Shown here piece by piece: positions 34,941-43,238 of a stretch of 64,000 nt of DNA. Position numbers and translations under genes: made by a program. Every line of letters begins with the position of its first letter. The stretch's first letter is position 1. A model generated the notes under the pieces. The model searched no databases, was not told where the DNA came from, and saw only the letters and a program-made list of their open reading frames with translations. The stretch is from Polyangiaceae bacterium. GTDB taxonomy: Bacteria; Myxococcota_A; Polyangia; Polyangiales; Polyangiaceae. The stretch spans positions 1,116,001-1,180,000 of the forward strand of contig JABTUA010000002.1 of NCBI GenBank assembly GCA_015075635.1, in the 5' to 3' direction.

Positions 34941-35669
34941 ATGGCGTATCGCGACGAGAACCAGCATCTGCGCGCGCGCGTCGAAGAGCTCGAGGACGAG
35001 CTCGCGACGGCGAAGCAGCGCATTCAGACCCTCGAGGCGCCCGACCCGGGGGGCGAGAAGTCCCTTGGAGAGCGGCTGGCCGGCGCCAAGCTCCGCATCG
35101 TTCACGAGCAGGTGCTCGACGGTGAGCTCCCTGCGGACTCGCACGAGGAGCTGGTGGAGGTCCTGCGCCGCCGCTACAACGTGCTCGGCCAGGCCAGCAG
35201 CGTCGGCAAGAGCCTGGGCTGGTCCAACGCGATGCCGCAAGGCACCCGCGCCGTCGAGGTGAGCGTCAGCGCGAGGAACGGCAAGACCACGGTGCGCGGC
35301 GTGGAGCGCCTGGGCAACCTGGCCGGTGGGCTCTTCGGCGGCATCGTCGGCGGCGTCGGCGGCGGCGGCATGGCGCTGGTGGTGCCGCTGGTCCTGGCCC
35401 TGCGCTTCCCCGGGGCCCTCCCGGTGGCGATCGTGCTGTGGATCGCGCTGGTCTACGCGGTGGTTCGGGCCGCGTTCGCCCGCTTGGTGCAGGGTCGCGA
35501 CCGCGAGCTCCGCGCGGCGCTCGACGAGGTGACGAGCGTCGCGCGCGAAAATATCGCGCGCGAGCGTCAGAAGAAGCTGCGCGTGGACGCCGACGAGCCC
35601 GCGGAGGAAGAAGAGGAGGCGGACGAGGCGCCCGAGCCCCGCCGTGCACGACGCAAGACGGGTGATTAG
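34941..35669 (+). CDS. Membrane protein with N-terminal coiled coil, unknown function
   Basis: 242 residues. Residues 1-35 form a coiled coil (ENQHLRARVEELEDELATA). A soluble middle part contains EELVEVLRRRYNVLG and a beta-rich EVSVSARNGKTTVRG. Two adjacent hydrophobic helices at about 130-175 begin with a Gly-rich stretch (GGLFGGIVGGVGGGGMAL). The tail is charged, with a run of Glu. I recognise no family. It follows the response regulator by 26 bases and may share its transcript. Confidence 0.65.
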   Translation: MAYRDENQHLRARVEELEDELATAKQRIQTLEAPDPGGEKSLGERLAGAKLRIVHEQVLDGELPADSHEELVEVLRRRYNVLGQASSVGKSLGWSNAMPQGTRAVEVSVSARNGKTTVRGVERLGNLAGGLFGGIVGGVGGGGMALVVPLVLALRFPGALPVAIVLWIALVYAVVRAAFARLVQGRDRELRAALDEVTSVARENIARERQKKLRVDADEPAEEEEEADEAPEPRRARRKTGD

Positions 35670-35678
35670 CATCGGGCG

Positions 35679-36428
35679 ATGCCCGATCGCACTCTGGAAG
35701 AGCTGTGGGAGACGGCGCCGCGAGCGACCGAGCGCTTCGACCCCGTGCGCGTCGCAGCGCTGCCCGAAGGCGCAAGGCGCTACCTCTCGTACGCGATCGC
35801 CCCCGGGTCGCTCTTGCCCAGCGCGGCGCGCCTGACGATGCACGGCACAATCCGCCTGAAGGACTCCTGGGACGCGTTCGAAGCCGAGCAGGTCATCCGG
35901 TGGGATCGCGGCTTCGTCTGGCGCGCGCGGGTGAAGATGCACGGGCTGGTGGTCTCCGGCTTCGACCGGCTGGTGGACGGCGAGGGCATGATGCGTTGGA
36001 AGCTGTTCGGCCTGATCCCATTCGTGACCGCCGAGGGCGCGGAGATCTCCCGCTCCGCCGCCGGTCGCCTGCACGCCGAGGCCTGCTGGCTGCCCTCGGT
36101 GCTGCTCTCCGACGAGATCAGCTGGACCGATCTGGGCCAGAGACACGCCGGTCCGGTCGTGCGCGCGCACGGCGAGGAGACGCAGCTGGACTTCGAGCTC
36201 GACCAGCGAGGCGCGCTGATCGCCTGCCGCTTTCCACGCTGGGGCGATCAAGGCACGGGGAAGTTCCACTACGAGGACTTCGGCGGCTGGATCGACGAAC
36301 GGCGCAGCTTCGCCGGACTGACCATCCCGACACGGATGCGCCTGGGCTGGTTCTTCGGCAGCGAGCGCTTCGAAGAGCCCGGCGGCGAGTTCTTCCGCGT
36401 CGGCGTGGACGGTGTCGAGTACCGCTGA
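35679..36428 (+). CDS. DUF6544-like conserved hypothetical protein
   Basis: 249 residues, soluble, no signal peptide. Features include ALPEGARRYLSYAIAPG near the N-terminus, MHGTIRLKDSWDAFEAEQVI, FVWRARVKMHGLVVSGFDRL, CWLPSVLLSDEISWTDL and RTFAG-like IPTRMRLGWFFGSERF. The order is characteristic of a widespread uncharacterised family I recall as DUF6544; function unknown. It starts 9 bases after the previous stop. Confidence 0.6.
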   Translation: MPDRTLEELWETAPRATERFDPVRVAALPEGARRYLSYAIAPGSLLPSAARLTMHGTIRLKDSWDAFEAEQVIRWDRGFVWRARVKMHGLVVSGFDRLVDGEGMMRWKLFGLIPFVTAEGAEISRSAAGRLHAEACWLPSVLLSDEISWTDLGQRHAGPVVRAHGEETQLDFELDQRGALIACRFPRWGDQGTGKFHYEDFGGWIDERRSFAGLTIPTRMRLGWFFGSERFEEPGGEFFRVGVDGVEYR

Positions 36429-36472
36429 GGAAGCTTCGCCGCCTGGACTCGTGTCATACTGCGCGCCCGCAG

Positions 36473-39271
36473 ATGAACGAGCTTCCCAAAGCCTACGAGC
36501 CCGCGGACGTGGAGCCGCGTTGGTACGACTTCTGGCAGTCCGAGGGCGTGTTCCGCGCCAGCGTGGACCCCGCGGACACCCGACCCGCGTACGTCATCGC
36601 GCTCCCGCCCCCGAACGTCACCGGGTCGCTCCACATGGGCCACGCGCTGATGGGCACGCTGGAGGACGCGCTGATCCGCCACCAGCGCATGCGGGGGTTG
36701 AACGCACTCTGGCAACCCGGCATCGATCACGCCGGCATCGCCACACAGACCGTGGTCGAGCGCCAGCTCCGGCGCGAGAACCTGAGCCGCCACGACCTGG
36801 GCCGCGAGAAGTTCGTCGAGCGCGTCTGGCAGTGGAAGGAGGAGAGCGGCGGCCGCATCGCCGTGCAGATGCGCGCGCTGGGCTGCTCCGCCGACTGGGA
36901 GCGCACCAAGTTCACCATGGACCCGGACATGAGCCGGGCCGTGAAGGAGGCCTTCGTCCGGCTGTACGAGGAGGGGCTGATCTACAGGGCCACGCGCCTG
37001 ATCAACTGGTGCAGCGACTGCCGCACGGCGCTCAGCGACCTCGAGGTCGAGAACGAAGAAGCCACGGGCGAGCTCTACGAGTTCGCCTACGCGGTGGCGA
37101 ACCCCGAACCCGGCACCGGCGTGACCGAGCTGGTGGTGGCCACCACACGCCCGGAGACGATGCTGGGCGACACCGCGGTCGCCGTGCACCCGGACGACCC
37201 GCGCTACACCCACCTGCACGGCAAGACGCTGAAGCACCCCTTCGTCGAGCGCGAGATCCCGGTGATCACCGACGCCATCTTGGTCGACATGAGCTTTGGA
37301 ACGGGCGCGGTGAAGGTGACGCCGGCGCACGACTTCAATGACTTCGCCACGGGCAAGCGCCACGGCCTACGCGAAATCAACATCCTGAACCTGGACGGCA
37401 GCATCAACGCCGAGGGCGGCAGCTTCCAGGGTCAGACGGTGAAGCAGGCGCGCAAGGCGGTGAAGGCGGCGCTGGCCGAGAAGGGCCTGGAGCGTGGCAC
37501 GAAACCCCACGCGCTGATGCTGCCGCGCTGCCAGCGCTGCAACACCGTGGTCGAGCCGATGATCAGCACCCAGTGGTTCGTGAAGATGCAGCCCCTGGCG
37601 GAACCGGCCGTGGCCGCGGTCAGGGACGGCCGCACCCAGATCATCCCGGAGGAGTGGGCCAAGACCTACTTCCACTGGCTCGAGAACATCCAGGACTGGT
37701 GCATCTCGCGCCAGCTCTGGTGGGGCCACCAGATCCCGGCCTTCCACTGCGAGTGCGGCGAGGTGCTGGTCACGCGCGACGAGCACCCGAGCGCCTGCCC
37801 CAAGTGCGGCAAGGCCGCGCTCAGCCGCGACCCCGACGTGCTCGACACCTGGTTCTCCAGCGCGCTCTGGCCGTTCTCGACCCTGGGTTGGCCCGACGAC
37901 ACGCTGGCTCTCCGCCGCTTCTATCCCTCGAGCGACATGGAGACGGGCTACGACATCCTGTTCTTCTGGGTCGCGCGCATGATGATGATGGGCCTCCACT
38001 TCATGCAGGACGTGCCGTTCCGGCGCGTGCTGCTCCACGGCCTCGTGGTGGACGAGACCGGCGACAAGATGAGCAAGGTGAAGGGCAACACCATCGACCC
38101 GCTGGACCTGATCCACGGCTCCGCCTTCGAGAACGTGGTGCAGAAGGCGCTGCCCGGCGCGCCGGTGGCCGAGGCGCTCGCCAAGTTCAGGAAGGCCTAC
38201 CCGTCCACGGCGCAGATGGGCCAGGGCTTCCCGGCCTACGGCACCGACGCGCTCCGGCTCACGCTGTGCAGCTACTCGCCGCAGGCCAAGCGCATCGCGC
38301 TCTCGCCCAAGCGCATCGAGGGCTACCGCAACTTCTGCAACAAGCTCTACAACGCCACGCGTTTCTCGCTGCCCAACATCGAGGGCGTGACTCTCGCCGA
38401 CTCGCCCCCCGCGCCCGAGCTGCTGATGAACCGCTGGATCCTGTCGCGGCTGTCCGGCGCGGTGGAGCAGAGCGGCAAGAGCATCGTCGACTTCCGGCTC
38501 GACGAAGGCGCGAGCGCCCTCTACCGCTTCGTCTGGGACGAGCTCTGCGACTGGTACCTGGAGGCCTGCAAGCCGGTGTTCTCGTCGGGAAGCGACGCGG
38601 AGAAGGCCGAGACGCGCCAGACCCTGGCCCACGCCATCGAGACGGTGCTGCGCGCGCTACACCCCTACGCACCGTTCATCACCGAGGAGCTCTGGCAGCG
38701 GGTGCCGCGACCCGCGTCGCGCCCCAAGTCCATCGCCCTCGCGCCCTACCCGAGCGCGGCGGACGGCCGCGCTGACGCGGAGGCGGAGCGCGCCTTCGGC
38801 CAAGTGATGGCCGCCATCGGCGCGGCGCGCGCCGTGCGCAGCGAGCACGAGGTGCACCCGGGCGCGGCGGTCCCGCTCCACCTGCGCGCGGGCGGCGCGC
38901 TCGCGCAGCTGCTCGCCTCGGAGGAGCGCCTGATCTCGTTCCTGGTGAAGACCGAGGGTGCCCCGGTGATCGAGGCCCCCGGGGGCGCACGGCCGGCGGG
39001 CCACGTGCTCACGGTGGCCGGCGACGTCGAGGTGCTGGTGGGCTTGCTCGGCAAGGTGGACGCGGCGCACGAGCAGGATCGCATCGAGCGCTCGAAGAAG
39101 AAGATCTCGAAGGACATCGAGTCGCTCGAGAAGCGCCTGGCCAACAAGAGCTTCGTGGACAAGGCGCCGCCGGAGGTGGTGACCGAGGCGCGCGAGCAAC
39201 TCGAGGCGCTCCGAAAGCAGAAGGCACGCCTGGAAGAGGGCCTGTCGCTGGTGGAAGAGCTGAAGCGCTGA
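36473..39271 (+). CDS. valS: Valine-tRNA ligase
   Basis: Class I synthetase of 932 residues. Motifs: PPPNVTGSLHMGHAL (HIGH equivalent HMGH), the editing domain with TTRPETMLGDTAVAVHP, CISRQLWWGHQIPAF, and KMSKVKGNTIDPLDL (KMSKS loop). The anticodon-binding domain and the ValRS-type C-terminal coiled coil (IERSKKKISKDIESLEKRLA) are complete. ATG 36473 begins the conserved MNELPKAYEPADVEPRWY; the open frame extends about 255 codons farther upstream without homology. Confidence 0.98.
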   Translation: MNELPKAYEPADVEPRWYDFWQSEGVFRASVDPADTRPAYVIALPPPNVTGSLHMGHALMGTLEDALIRHQRMRGLNALWQPGIDHAGIATQTVVERQLRRENLSRHDLGREKFVERVWQWKEESGGRIAVQMRALGCSADWERTKFTMDPDMSRAVKEAFVRLYEEGLIYRATRLINWCSDCRTALSDLEVENEEATGELYEFAYAVANPEPGTGVTELVVATTRPETMLGDTAVAVHPDDPRYTHLHGKTLKHPFVEREIPVITDAILVDMSFGTGAVKVTPAHDFNDFATGKRHGLREINILNLDGSINAEGGSFQGQTVKQARKAVKAALAEKGLERGTKPHALMLPRCQRCNTVVEPMISTQWFVKMQPLAEPAVAAVRDGRTQIIPEEWAKTYFHWLENIQDWCISRQLWWGHQIPAFHCECGEVLVTRDEHPSACPKCGKAALSRDPDVLDTWFSSALWPFSTLGWPDDTLALRRFYPSSDMETGYDILFFWVARMMMMGLHFMQDVPFRRVLLHGLVVDETGDKMSKVKGNTIDPLDLIHGSAFENVVQKALPGAPVAEALAKFRKAYPSTAQMGQGFPAYGTDALRLTLCSYSPQAKRIALSPKRIEGYRNFCNKLYNATRFSLPNIEGVTLADSPPAPELLMNRWILSRLSGAVEQSGKSIVDFRLDEGASALYRFVWDELCDWYLEACKPVFSSGSDAEKAETRQTLAHAIETVLRALHPYAPFITEELWQRVPRPASRPKSIALAPYPSAADGRADAEAERAFGQVMAAIGAARAVRSEHEVHPGAAVPLHLRAGGALAQLLASEERLISFLVKTEGAPVIEAPGGARPAGHVLTVAGDVEVLVGLLGKVDAAHEQDRIERSKKKISKDIESLEKRLANKSFVDKAPPEVVTEAREQLEALRKQKARLEEGLSLVEELKR

Positions 39272-39278
39272 CGGACCC

Positions 39279-39308
39279 TTGACTTTGCGCTGCGCGCGCG
39301 CGGACACT
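39279..39308 (+). promoter_or_regulatory. Weak candidate promoter for the TOMM operon
   Basis: TTGACT (39279-39284), 18-base spacer, GACACT (39303-39308). Transcription would begin about at the ATG 39317, giving a leaderless or nearly leaderless message. The -10 is poor. Confidence 0.25.
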
Positions 39309-39316
39309 CCTTGGCG

Positions 39317-39847
39317 ATGGCGGAGCGAGGAGGCGGAGTGCGCGTCGCACGGCTGCCGCCCGAGCGCTCGACACGCTTGGCCGTCGTGGGCAGCGTCTGC
39401 TGTTCGTCGTGCTGCTGCTGCTGCTGCTGCCTGCACGCGCTCGGTGGACTGGTGGGCGCGGCCATGGGCTCCGCCTGGGCCGTGGTGCCGAGCGCAACGG
39501 AGGCGAACGCTGCCACTCCGAGCGGCGCGCGAGACGGCGCGGCGCTGACGGTCGCGGTGCACTGGACGGTGGTGTTCGCGCTCTCGGTGGCGGCGTTCGT
39601 CATCGGCTCGCTCGTCGACGTGCACGACGGCATCTGGATCGGCCTGGCCAGCGTGGTGCTCGGGCTGCCCGCCTTCCAGCTCGCGGCCTTCGTGCTGGGG
39701 CTCGTGCTCGCGCCGCTGTTCCCGGTCCCCAACAAAGGCTCGGCGCTGAAGGCGCTGGGCAAGATCGCGCTCGTGTCGTTCCTCGGCTCGCTGCTCGGCG
39801 CGGGGCTCTTGGCGGTCGGGCTCGTGCTCTACCTGGGAGCGAAGTGA
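39317..39847 (+). CDS. Multi-pass membrane protein with poly-Cys tract; candidate TOMM precursor
   Basis: 176 residues. A basic, soluble 25-residue N-terminus is followed by CCSSCCCCCCC at residues 28-38 (nine Cys, two Ser) and then by about four hydrophobic helices (about 39-58, 80-101, 107-132, 147-172). The Cys/Ser tract looks like the core of streptolysin-S-type precursors, and this gene is the first of five coupled genes that include a YcaO cyclodehydratase and a SagB dehydrogenase. GC-rich third positions across the whole frame support real coding. The tract may instead bind metal, be acylated, or come from TGC-repeat slippage. Start ATG 39317; its stop overlaps the next ATG by one base. 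Confidence 0.75.
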   Translation: MAERGGGVRVARLPPERSTRLAVVGSVCCSSCCCCCCCLHALGGLVGAAMGSAWAVVPSATEANAATPSGARDGAALTVAVHWTVVFALSVAAFVIGSLVDVHDGIWIGLASVVLGLPAFQLAAFVLGLVLAPLFPVPNKGSALKALGKIALVSFLGSLLGAGLLAVGLVLYLGAK

Positions 39848-40470
39848 TGGCAGCGCGCTCGGCGCCGGGAAAGCGCTTTGCCTGGAGCGCCGCCGGGCTG
39901 ATGAGCCTGTTCGTGATCGTGACGTGCCTCCTGTTCGTGTGGCGGGGAACCTCGGCGACGTCCGCGCCGAAGAACCCGACGCGTTCCGCCGATGGCATCC
40001 GGTGCCAGCTGTTCCTCGAAACAGACGGCGGCAAGCCCGTGCGCTGCGCCGCGGTGCTGGATCAGAAGCCAGAAGAAGTCTGGGCAGTGGTCACCGACTA
40101 CTCCCGCTTCGGTGAGATCTTCGACTCGAAGCTCTGGCGCGTGGTGCTCGCGTCGCACGACCAGGACCCCGACGGTCGATTCCGCTTGGTCGGGCGCGTC
40201 GTGGCGCCCTACGCGGAGTATCCGTTCGACGTGCACATCCGGCACGACACGGCTGCCGATCGCTCCGTCGCCTCTTGGGACGAGACCGACGGCGAGGGGA
40301 GCCGCACCCGCGGCAGCTGGACGCTGACGCCTCTGGAAGGCGGGCGCACGCTGCTGGTCTACCAGCAGGAGATCCGCGCGCGCCGCGCGCCCCCGGTGAT
40401 CGTCAACAACCTGCTCTTGGCCCAGCTCGGAGGCGCAGTGAAGCGCGTCAAGGCCCGCGTCACCCCCTGA
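39847..40470 (+). CDS. Membrane-anchored SRPBCC (START-like) protein
   Basis: 207 residues. One N-terminal membrane helix (AAGLMSLFVIVTCLLFVW) is followed by a helix-grip domain of about 145 residues with RCAAVLDQKPEEVWAVVTDY, LVGRVVAPYAEYPFDV, SWTLTPLEGGRTLLVYQQE and a final long helix, typical of the polyketide cyclase/SRPBCC superfamily. Such folds hold hydrophobic ligands in a cavity. The TGATG junction with the poly-Cys gene and a 1-base gap to the next gene place it in the YcaO operon, so it may handle the modified product or membrane lipid near it. Confidence 0.8.
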   Translation: MAARSAPGKRFAWSAAGLMSLFVIVTCLLFVWRGTSATSAPKNPTRSADGIRCQLFLETDGGKPVRCAAVLDQKPEEVWAVVTDYSRFGEIFDSKLWRVVLASHDQDPDGRFRLVGRVVAPYAEYPFDVHIRHDTAADRSVASWDETDGEGSRTRGSWTLTPLEGGRTLLVYQQEIRARRAPPVIVNNLLLAQLGGAVKRVKARVTP

Positions 40471-40471
40471 C

Positions 40472-41284
40472 ATGAAGCCGGTCAGCGAGCTTCGTCTGCG
40501 CTTCGCGCTGCCGTTCGCCGTATTGCCCGGTCCGGGCAGCGTGCACCTGGTCGCCGGCGAAGACGTGCGCTTCCAGCTCGAGGCGCCGGCGCTCGACAGC
40601 TGGTTGCCCGACCTTCTCGCGGGCATGGATGGCCGAACCACGAGCGCGGAGCTCGTGGCCCGCGTTCCGGAGGACAAACGCCCCGACGCGCTCGAGCTGT
40701 TGGCCCGCCTTCTGGCCGAGCGCGTGCTCGAGCCCACGGGCGCGGCAGAGGCGCACCGAGCAGCGGCTCGGCGCCTGGCGCTCGAGGGCGCCGGCCAGGT
40801 TCGAGCCGCCCTCGAGGCGCGCCCCGTCCCAGATGCGTCCGCCGAGCCGCTTCGGGTCTTCTGCCAGTCGGAGCTCGACTACGCGGCGCTCTCGGCCTTC
40901 AACGCCGACTGCCTCCGCGGTTCAGTGCCGTTTCTGTGGGCGAGCACCGGACCGCTGTCGCGGAGCTTCGTCGGCCCGGTTTGCTTGCCCGACGCGGGCC
41001 CTTGCCTGGCATGCCTGGTGTCGGCGTTCCGTCGGCTCTCGCCGGTGCCCGAACTGTACGACGTCCTCGCCTCCGGTGAGCGAGCCTGGCCGACCGTCGA
41101 GGTCCCTGCCTCGGTCGTCGAAGTGGTGAGCGCGCTCGTGCGGTGGAAGGCCGACCTCCTGCGGGATCCGGCGCCGAGCGCCGCCTTGTTCCGCCTGCAC
41201 GTGGTGGAGCACGCGACGCTCGAGGTCGCGTCGCATCGTGTCCCGATGGATCCGGAGTGCGCGGCCTGCGGAGAGCTCCGATGA
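40472..41284 (+). CDS. Ocin-ThiF/E1-like TOMM leader-binding protein
   Basis: 270 residues. It ends with the two CxxC pairs of the E1/ThiF-like zinc site: CLAC (C178, C181) and CAAC (C263, C266), with the spacing of the C-protein partner of azoline-forming cyclodehydratases. The N-terminal ~90 residues resemble a winged-helix peptide-recognition element (WLPDLLAGMDGRTTSAELVA). I see no GxGxxG adenylating site, so it is probably a non-catalytic partner that binds a precursor leader and presents it to YcaO. Its stop overlaps the YcaO start (ATGA). Confidence 0.82.
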   Translation: MKPVSELRLRFALPFAVLPGPGSVHLVAGEDVRFQLEAPALDSWLPDLLAGMDGRTTSAELVARVPEDKRPDALELLARLLAERVLEPTGAAEAHRAAARRLALEGAGQVRAALEARPVPDASAEPLRVFCQSELDYAALSAFNADCLRGSVPFLWASTGPLSRSFVGPVCLPDAGPCLACLVSAFRRLSPVPELYDVLASGERAWPTVEVPASVVEVVSALVRWKADLLRDPAPSAALFRLHVVEHATLEVASHRVPMDPECAACGELR

Positions 41285-42513
41285 CGAGCTCGGACAGCTG
41301 GTACGAGAGCCGCTACACCGGCCTCTTCACCGCGTTCTCCCGGCTGGAGTCGCGCGCTCACGATCCGCTCGTGGCGATGTGGGCGGCGTCCCTGGCGCCG
41401 GCAGGCGCGCGCCACGAAGTCCTGCACGTCGGCGGCGCAGGCCTCGACGAAGAGAGCGCGCGCCTCGCGTGCGTGGGAGAGGCCATCGAGCGGCACCACA
41501 CCGCGCCGCTGCCGCGCGATCTCGGCGTCGAAGCGAGCTTCGAGGACTGGCCCCTCGCCGAGCCCGCCGTGGACCCCGCGCGCTGGGTGTTGTTCTCGGC
41601 CGAGCAATACGAGCTCGACGGCTTCCCGTTTCGCCCCTTCACGCGCGGGACCCGTTGCCGCTGGCAGGCGTTTCGACAGGCGCCGACCGGGCGCGCGCTC
41701 TGGGTCCCGGAGGATCTCGCGTATCTCCACCCCCGACCGGGCGAATCGCACGCGATCTGCGCCGTGACCTCCACGGGGCTCTCGGCCGGACGGGAGCCAG
41801 ACTGGGTGCTCCGCCGCGGCCTCCAGGAGGTCATCGAGCGCGACGCGGTGCTGGGCGCGTGGTGGGGCCGCTACCCGCTGGAGGAGCACGCGCAGAAGGC
41901 CGTGTTTGCTGCCCTCCCGGACGAGACTCGTAGCCGGTTCGAGCGCCCGAACCTCGACTACCGATTCTACCGTGTGCGTTCGCCGTTCAGCGAGCACGTC
42001 ACCATCGTCACTCTCGGTGGCGAGGACAGCGAAGGCTTCGTGTTGAGCGCGGGCGCGGCCTGCCGGGAGACGCTGGCCGCGAGCTTCGCGAAGGCGACGC
42101 TGGAGGCCGTGCAGGGTCGGCACCACGCGCGCTGGGTGCTCGGCCGCGGCGAGAGAGCGCCGGCGGACCGCTTGCCGCAGAGCTTCGTGGAGCACGCGCT
42201 CTACTACACGCACCACCCCGAGCGCCTGAGCCACACGGTGCTCGCGCGTGCAACGCGGGTCGAGTCGCTGCCCGCCACCGTGACGGAGGACTCGAGGGTG
42301 CTGGTCGCACGTCTGGGCGCCGACCACCCCGTGCTGTTCCGCGTCGCGACCCCGCCGGTCGCGACCGGCTCGGGCTCGCTGGTGCTCAAGGTCGTGGTCG
42401 TCGGCCTGCAGCCGCTGCACGGTGACCATCGGCTCGCCCACCTGGGCGGCCCCCTCTGGGCTCCGCGGCGCCTGGCGGACTTCGCGGAGACGCCCCCGCA
42501 CCCCTTCGCATGA
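41281..42513 (+). CDS. YcaO-domain azoline cyclodehydratase
   Basis: 410 residues. ATP-dependent enzyme family that turns Cys/Ser/Thr of a peptide into thiazoline/oxazoline. Hallmarks: RLACVGEAIERHH near the N-terminus, GLSAGREPDW, GLQEVIERDAVLGAWW (nucleotide/Mg site) and a Pro-rich C-terminus PPHPFA, close to the PxPxP/PHPFP ends that matter for activity in TOMM YcaO proteins. It overlaps the leader-binding gene before it and the SagB gene after it by 4 bases each. ATG 41281 is chosen for that overlap and for conservation. Confidence 0.93.
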   Translation: MTSSDSWYESRYTGLFTAFSRLESRAHDPLVAMWAASLAPAGARHEVLHVGGAGLDEESARLACVGEAIERHHTAPLPRDLGVEASFEDWPLAEPAVDPARWVLFSAEQYELDGFPFRPFTRGTRCRWQAFRQAPTGRALWVPEDLAYLHPRPGESHAICAVTSTGLSAGREPDWVLRRGLQEVIERDAVLGAWWGRYPLEEHAQKAVFAALPDETRSRFERPNLDYRFYRVRSPFSEHVTIVTLGGEDSEGFVLSAGAACRETLAASFAKATLEAVQGRHHARWVLGRGERAPADRLPQSFVEHALYYTHHPERLSHTVLARATRVESLPATVTEDSRVLVARLGADHPVLFRVATPPVATGSGSLVLKVVVVGLQPLHGDHRLAHLGGPLWAPRRLADFAETPPHPFA

Positions 42514-43232
42514 CCCGCCCGCGCCCGCTCGCCGTGCTGACCCCGCTCGAGCTCGACAGGACGAGCTTCCCGGAGTTTCGCGATCGCATCGTGGCGACCG
42601 AGTCCGAAGCCGTCGTCCACACCCCGCGTTCGTACCCGGGACATCCGCAGATCCCGTTGCCGCGCGCGCGGCCGCGATTGGGCACCGCGCTCGATCGCGT
42701 GCTCGTCAGGCGGCGCTCGCGTCGCGAGCTCTCCACGGCGCTCCCCGCCAAGAAGTCGCTGGCTCGCGTGCTCCTGTACGCGCACGGCGTGAACGCCGAG
42801 CGCGGCATGGGCCCGACACCTTCGGCCGGATCGCTCAACGCGCTGGAGCTGTATCTGGTGAGCTTCGGCGCTGGCTGGCTCGACCCCGGCCGTTACCACT
42901 ACGACCGAGGCGCGCACGCTCTCACCCTGATCGCGCCCGGCGCAGAGCGCGGAGAGTGGGCGGAGCGCGTGCCGTCGAGCGTGCAGTTCACGGGCGGCGC
43001 GCTCTTCTGGATCGTCGCCGGCGACACCGCCCGCACCGAAGCGAAGTACGGCGAGCGCGCCGCCCGATTCTTGCTGCTGGAGGCCGGGCACTTGATGCAG
43101 AACCTGTGCCTGCTCTCCGAGAGCGTAGGCTCGACCACACTGCCGCTCGGTGGCTTCTTCGAGCGGGAGATCGCCCGCGCCGTCCCGCTCCCGAGGAGCG
43201 ACGCTGTCCTGTACGTCGGCGCCTTCGGCTAG
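42510..43232 (+). CDS. SagB-type FMN-dependent dehydrogenase
   Basis: 240 residues of the nitroreductase-like fold used in TOMM pathways to oxidise azolines to azoles. RRRSRRELSTALPAKKSLARVL near the N-terminus (FMN phosphate contacts), TPSAGSLNALELYLV, WIVAGDTARTEAKYGERAARFLLLEAGHLMQNLCL and SVGSTTLPLGGF are typical SagB-domain blocks. It closes the five-gene operon, overlapping ycaO as ATGA. It is convergent with the transporter gene, leaving 6 bases between stops. Confidence 0.9.
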   Translation: MTRPRPLAVLTPLELDRTSFPEFRDRIVATESEAVVHTPRSYPGHPQIPLPRARPRLGTALDRVLVRRRSRRELSTALPAKKSLARVLLYAHGVNAERGMGPTPSAGSLNALELYLVSFGAGWLDPGRYHYDRGAHALTLIAPGAERGEWAERVPSSVQFTGGALFWIVAGDTARTEAKYGERAARFLLLEAGHLMQNLCLLSESVGSTTLPLGGFFEREIARAVPLPRSDAVLYVGAFG

Positions 43233-43238
43233 TGCTTC

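Noticed and set aside
39409..40470. Open frame reading the TGC repeat as poly-Leu and running through the SRPBCC gene
   Set aside because: The SRPBCC protein starts at ATG 39847 with its own membrane helix. The upstream part has no homology, and its overlap with the poly-Cys gene has poor third-position bias.
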